This document shows, in pieces, positions 6,063 to 8,311 of a stretch of 8,311 bases of DNA. Origin of the DNA: an uncultured Bacilli bacterium (GTDB lineage: Bacteria > Bacillota_I > Bacilli_A > RF39 > UBA660); contig CALVUW010000044.1 in NCBI GenBank assembly GCA_944363695.1, positions 1 through 8,311 of the forward strand, read 5' to 3'. The notes beneath the pieces were generated by a model, which was not told where the DNA came from, did no database searches, and was given only the letters and a program-made list of their open reading frames with translations. Positions within the stretch are counted from its first letter, which is position 1. Every line of letters starts with the position of its first letter. The position numbers and the translations under genes are program-made.

Positions 6063-6403
6063 TACTTATCATCCTCCGTTTCAATCAAGTTTTCCTTAGG
6101 AATAGTAATTTGATCCTTGGATACTAAGTCAGAATAAGAGGCTAATTTCCCTTCTAATGATTTATAAATTGTATCTGCTCCAATAAAGCTAAAAAAGCCA
6201 ACCCATAAGCTTTCCGGAAATGTAATCGTCGTAAAACTTAAACAAAATAAAATACCACAGACTAAATTTACAATCAAACTATAAATACACAGACAACTAG
6301 AACATTTAAAATGTTTTTTTGTTTTTTGTACAAAAGCACATGTTATAGCACTTAATGCAATAGAAACCACAAGCATTTGTTGTAGTAAGCTAAGTTTCAA
6401 CAT
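6062..6403 (-). CDS. Small holin-like membrane protein
   Basis: A 113-residue protein with three predicted membrane helices (about 5-24, 38-57, 65-82), a short basic loop (27-33, KTKKHFK) and a hydrophilic acidic tail (86-113). This size and topology, and the SLWVGFFSFIGADTIYKSLEGK stretch split over helix 3 and its end, fit small phage holins. It would form membrane lesions that let the signal-less M23 enzyme out. The strongest support is context: its stop overlaps the endolysin start by 1 nt, the classic holin-endolysin order. The SD GAGGTGA is 7 nt before the ATG. It has four cysteines between residues 22 and 54, unusual for so small a membrane protein. I see no convincing promoter in the 63 nt upstream, so readthrough from the TraX gene may drive it. 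Holin identity is inferred, not proven by a family signature. Confidence 0.7.
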   Translation of the reverse strand: MLKLSLLQQMLVVSIALSAITCAFVQKTKKHFKCSSCLCIYSLIVNLVCGILFCLSFTTITFPESLWVGFFSFIGADTIYKSLEGKLASYSDLVSKDQITIPKENLIETEDDK

Positions 6404-6466
6404 TTTCTCATCACCTCTAAAATAGTCTATGATAATGAAGAGAAAAGGAAACCTTGTTAGCCCAAT

Positions 6467-7168
6467 TTACATACTTAAAAGTAGTTTGATGATACCTAAT
6501 ACTAATATATGAGCAGGATAATACAAATAAAAGAAAAACTTAGATTGTTTACCTAATTTCTGGTTATAAAAATAAATGCATAAAAATGAAAGTAAAGAAA
6601 ATAATTGGATTGGTTCTGCTAGTAATAAGGTAGCGACTAAAATAGCTAGAACTAATACAGCAGGCTTGCCTTTAAATAAATAGAAAAAGCTAATCACTAG
6701 AATACCTAACATACCATAGCTAACATGAAAAATAGTAGCCATAAGACCCATTAATATTAAAATAATGGTAGTCACAAACGATAAAGCGATATAATAATCA
6801 AATTTATTCTGCACATATTTGGTTATAGTCTTTTTACTGATATCTAATAATTTTAAAGTTACAAGTCCTAAAGCCAAGGTAAAAAAAACATTATTCGCAT
6901 CTAAATAGAAAAAACTATCATAAAAAACATAGTCATAAATGACTTCTGAGATAACTGCTAAAACAACTAGTCTTAACAAATAGCGACTAAATTTTTTAGT
7001 ATGCACATAACCTTCTGTTAATAGAAAAGCAAATATCGGAAAAGAAATTCTTCCTACTATTCGTAATGCATAATAAAAAGGCGTACCAAAAACAACACCG
7101 ATATGATCGATTGTCATTGTGATCAGCGCAATCAATTTTAAATCAAAATTACTTAAACATTTTTTCAT
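6467..7168 (-). CDS. TraX family membrane protein
   Basis: A 233-residue polytopic membrane protein of the TraX family, whose F-plasmid founder is needed for N-acetylation of pilin. The chromosomal Firmicutes members have no assigned substrate. Family signatures are seen in order: ALITMTIDHIG (14-24, Asp21-His22), RIVGRISFPIFAF (36-48), LLTEGYVHT (49-57), LLRLVVLAVISE (64-75), NVFFTLALG (93-101) and the C-terminal FYLYYPAH (213-220). An in-frame TTG at 7219 would add 17 residues, but it lies inside the rpsI terminator and has no SD. The ATG at 7168 gives the family's usual MKK...FDLKLIALI beginning. No SD precedes this ATG; an extended -10 promoter ends 6 nt before it, suggesting a leaderless transcript. 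The downstream holin-like gene is 63 nt away with no strong terminator between. Confidence 0.88.
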   Translation of the reverse strand: MKKCLSNFDLKLIALITMTIDHIGVVFGTPFYYALRIVGRISFPIFAFLLTEGYVHTKKFSRYLLRLVVLAVISEVIYDYVFYDSFFYLDANNVFFTLALGLVTLKLLDISKKTITKYVQNKFDYYIALSFVTTIILILMGLMATIFHVSYGMLGILVISFFYLFKGKPAVLVLAILVATLLLAEPIQLFSLLSFLCIYFYNQKLGKQSKFFFYLYYPAHILVLGIIKLLLSM

Positions 7169-7174
7169 AGTTAT

Positions 7175-7202
7175 AATATACCATAACTTCCATACAAAAC
7201 AA
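7175..7202 (-). promoter_or_regulatory. Extended -10 promoter of the TraX gene
   Basis: On the minus strand, TGG-TATATT gives an extended -10 (TATATT at 7175-7180), with a weak -35 TTGTTT (7197-7202) 16 bp upstream that overlaps the T-tract of the rpsI terminator. The -10 ends 6 nt before the ATG at 7168, so the predicted start of transcription is at or next to the start codon. Confidence 0.5.
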
Positions 7203-7228
7203 AAATAGTCACTTATCAAAGTGACTAT
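7198..7228 (-). terminator. Intrinsic terminator of the rplM-rpsI operon
   Basis: On the minus strand, a perfect 10-bp stem (ATAGTCACTT with AAGTGACTAT, plus-strand 7205-7214 and 7219-7228) with a TGAT loop is followed by TTTTGTTTTG-type U-rich RNA. It begins about 20 nt after the rpsI stop codon and separates the ribosomal operon from TraX. Confidence 0.88.
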
Positions 7229-7249
7229 TACTATACTGTATAAAGTAAA

Positions 7250-7672
7250 TTAACGTTTACTAAATTGAGGCGCTCTACGTGCTTTCTTAAGTCCAGGTTT
7301 TTTACGTTCTTTCTTACGAGAATCACGAGTAACAAAACCTTCTTTTTTAAGAATACGACGATAACTGTTTTCTGAATCAACTGGTGTAGCTTGATCATAT
7401 ACTAATAGTGCTCTTGTAATTCCAAGGCGAACAGCTCCTGTTTGTCCTGAGAAACCACCACCAGTAACATCAGCATCAACATCAAACATATCACGCGTTC
7501 CGGTTACATCTAGTGGCTGGGTTAAATCCATTACTAATGTTGCATATGGAAAATATTCATTAACATCACGTCCATTGATCGTAATCTTTCCGGTTCCAGG
7601 TGTTAAACGCACACGTGCCACACTAGTTTTTCTTCTACCCGTTCCAGTATACACTTTCTTTTCTTTTGCCAT
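7250..7672 (-). CDS. rpsI: 30S ribosomal protein S9
   Basis: Small-subunit ribosomal protein whose C-terminal tail reaches the P-site tRNA. The 140-residue protein has the family landmarks: YTGTGRRKTSVARVRLTPGTGKI near the N-terminus (split here as residues 8-30), GGGFSGQTGAVRLGITRAL (71-89), DSRKKERKKPGLKKAR (116-131) and the universal C-terminal SKR. It is about ten residues longer than the commonest S9, mostly from the N-terminal extension MAKEKKV. The SD GGAGG lies 6 nt before the ATG and immediately after the rplM stop codon, 14 nt separating the two genes. It is expressed from the rplM promoter and ended by the hairpin at 7205-7228. Confidence 0.98.
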   Translation of the reverse strand: MAKEKKVYTGTGRRKTSVARVRLTPGTGKITINGRDVNEYFPYATLVMDLTQPLDVTGTRDMFDVDADVTGGGFSGQTGAVRLGITRALLVYDQATPVDSENSYRRILKKEGFVTRDSRKKERKKPGLKKARRAPQFSKR

Positions 7673-7686
7673 GATTAACCTCCCTA

Positions 7687-8115
7687 TTAAATATCCATTG
7701 TTTCTGGTTTTTGAGCCATATGTGGATGTTCTGGACCAGTATAAACAAATAATTTCTTATACATCGCTCTACCTAAACGATTTTTAGGTAACATACCCTT
7801 AACAGCTTTTTCCACCATTTCAACTGGATATTTTTCTATCATTTCTTTAGCAGTTCTTTCTCTTAAACCACCAGGATATTGTGAATGACTATAGTATTTT
7901 TTGTTAGCTAACTTATTACCAGTTAATAATACTTTCTCAGCATTTACAATAATTACATAATCGCCACAATCAATATGTGGAGTAAAAGTTGCTTTATGTT
8001 TTCCACGTAAAACATGTGCTGCTTTACTAGCAATACGTCCAAGTGGCTTTCCTTCAGCATCAATTACATACCAATTTCTTTTTACAGTTTCTTTTTTTTG
8101 CATATAACTTGTCAT
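7687..8115 (-). CDS. rplM: 50S ribosomal protein L13
   Basis: Early-assembling large-subunit protein that binds 23S rRNA. The 142-residue protein shows the family core: WYVIDAEGKPLGRIAS (15-30), LRGKHKATFTPHIDCGDYVI (36-55), LTGNKL (64-69), YSHSQYPGGLRERTA (75-89), KGMLPKNRLGR (106-116) and GPEHPHMAQKPE (127-138). The ATG at 8115 is chosen over an internal ATG four codons later because a good SD (AAAGGAG, 8124-8130) lies 8 nt upstream and the start MTSYMQKKE resembles the Bacillus MRTTPMAN start. It is the first gene of the classic rplM-rpsI pair, behind a strong promoter and a leader hairpin. Confidence 0.98.
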   Translation of the reverse strand: MTSYMQKKETVKRNWYVIDAEGKPLGRIASKAAHVLRGKHKATFTPHIDCGDYVIIVNAEKVLLTGNKLANKKYYSHSQYPGGLRERTAKEMIEKYPVEMVEKAVKGMLPKNRLGRAMYKKLFVYTGPEHPHMAQKPETMDI

Positions 8116-8133
8116 ATTTCTTTCTCCTTTATT

Positions 8134-8162
8134 TAAATCGAACTTTCCCAGGGTTCAATTTA
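8134..8162 (-). promoter_or_regulatory. rplM leader hairpin, possible L13 autoregulatory element
   Basis: In the rplM 5' untranslated region, AATTGAAC (8160-8153) pairs with GTTCGATT (8143-8136) around a 9-nt loop containing CCTGGG; two flanking A-T pairs extend the stem to about 10 bp with one G-U. The stem ends about 3 nt before the SD. Firmicutes are known to carry an L13 leader RNA in this position, and this hairpin is a natural candidate, but I cannot confirm the covariance model match by eye. Confidence 0.55.
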
Positions 8163-8190
8163 TGTGGGGATATAAAATGTACCGATTAAA

Positions 8191-8219
8191 ATTATACTAG
8201 ATGAAACCGATAAAGTCAA
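8191..8219 (-). promoter_or_regulatory. Strong sigma-A promoter of rplM-rpsI
   Basis: On the minus strand, TTGACT (8214-8219) is separated by 17 bp from a perfect TATAAT (8191-8196). Transcription should start near 8184, giving a ~68-nt leader that holds the hairpin at 8134-8162. Confidence 0.85.
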
Positions 8220-8250
8220 TCATTATTTTATGTTTGTTCATTTTGAAATT

Positions 8251-8295
8251 GATATTCGAAATAATATGAAATTTTGATTTGGATATTCGAAATAA
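8251..8295. repeat. Two 14-bp direct repeats upstream of the rplM promoter
   Basis: GATATTCGAAATAA occurs exactly at 8251-8264 and again at 8282-8295, a 31-bp period. Each copy contains the palindrome TTCGAA and is preceded by related A/T-rich sequence (GAAATT...). Three turns of spacing would place both copies on one DNA face, as for a regulator site, but a decayed tandem repeat is equally possible. Nothing else is recognised between 8220 and the window edge. Confidence 0.55.
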
Positions 8296-8311
8296 AATAG
8301 ACCCATATATA

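Noticed and set aside
6404..6466. Search for a holin-operon promoter or a TraX terminator
   Set aside because: TTGGGC and TATCAT are about 25 bp apart and the AAGG-TTT-CCTT hairpin has a 4-bp stem, so neither element is convincing.
7575..7787. 70-codon plus-strand frame across the rplM-rpsI junction
   Set aside because: It crosses two certain ribosomal genes on the other strand and has no promoter or SD of its own.
111..8115. No gene in the window uses TGA as stop, hinting at possible TGA reassignment
   Set aside because: Only ten genes, Trp is encoded by TGG where checked, and ribosomal proteins end exactly where expected. A sample this small is compatible with simple stop-codon bias.
8228..8311. 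Open minus-strand frame from the window edge (27 codons, then TAA), possibly the end of an upstream gene
   Set aside because: Too short to judge in A/T-rich DNA, rich in Tyr/Ile/Gln. The 14-bp repeats fall in two different reading frames because of the 31-bp spacing, which argues against coding.

Overview
This is a low-GC Firmicutes-type chromosomal window. Genes are A/T-rich, start sites carry good Shine-Dalgarno (SD) sequences, and promoters and intrinsic terminators are of the sigma-A type. Trp is encoded by TGG in the stretches checked, so the genetic code looks standard. The flavour of the proteins (TraX and CmpB-type membrane proteins, a Cna-B adhesin with its sortase, and the L13-S9 operon) suggests a gut-associated Bacillota such as Erysipelotrichia/Coprobacillus-like bacteria. 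That taxonomic guess is inference, not shown by the sequence.

Left part (111-3645, all minus strand): a surface-display locus. Transcribed right to left, it begins with a 740-residue wall-anchored adhesin. The adhesin has a signal peptide, a putative thioester (TQXA-like) head, a beta-rich linker domain, four Cna-B/SpaA-type domains, a noncanonical VPDTA sorting signal, a membrane helix and a Lys-rich tail. The adhesin gene has its own promoter and an intrinsic terminator whose loop contains the stop codon. A separate strong promoter then drives a sortase and a tightly coupled five-helix membrane protein of unknown function. The most plausible reading is a dedicated substrate-sortase-accessory module.

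Middle (3754-4672, plus strand): a GufA-type ZIP metal transporter. It is preceded by a sequence whose left half matches the Firmicutes Zur operator, and followed by a terminator that overlaps the end of the convergent gene.

Right-centre (4657-6403, minus strand): a compact run of a three-helix holin-like protein, an overlapping M23 metallopeptidase of phage-endolysin type, and a CmpB-type (DUF1113-like) membrane protein. No other phage genes are visible, so the first two look like a stand-alone lysis cassette. A TraX-family membrane protein (6467-7168) lies upstream; its promoter suggests a leaderless mRNA.

Right end (7201-8311, minus strand): the ribosomal operon rplM-rpsI, with a canonical promoter, a leader hairpin next to the SD, and a perfect 10-bp-stem terminator after rpsI. 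The last ~90 bases hold two copies of a 14-bp direct repeat. No gap over 300 bases lacks a gene.
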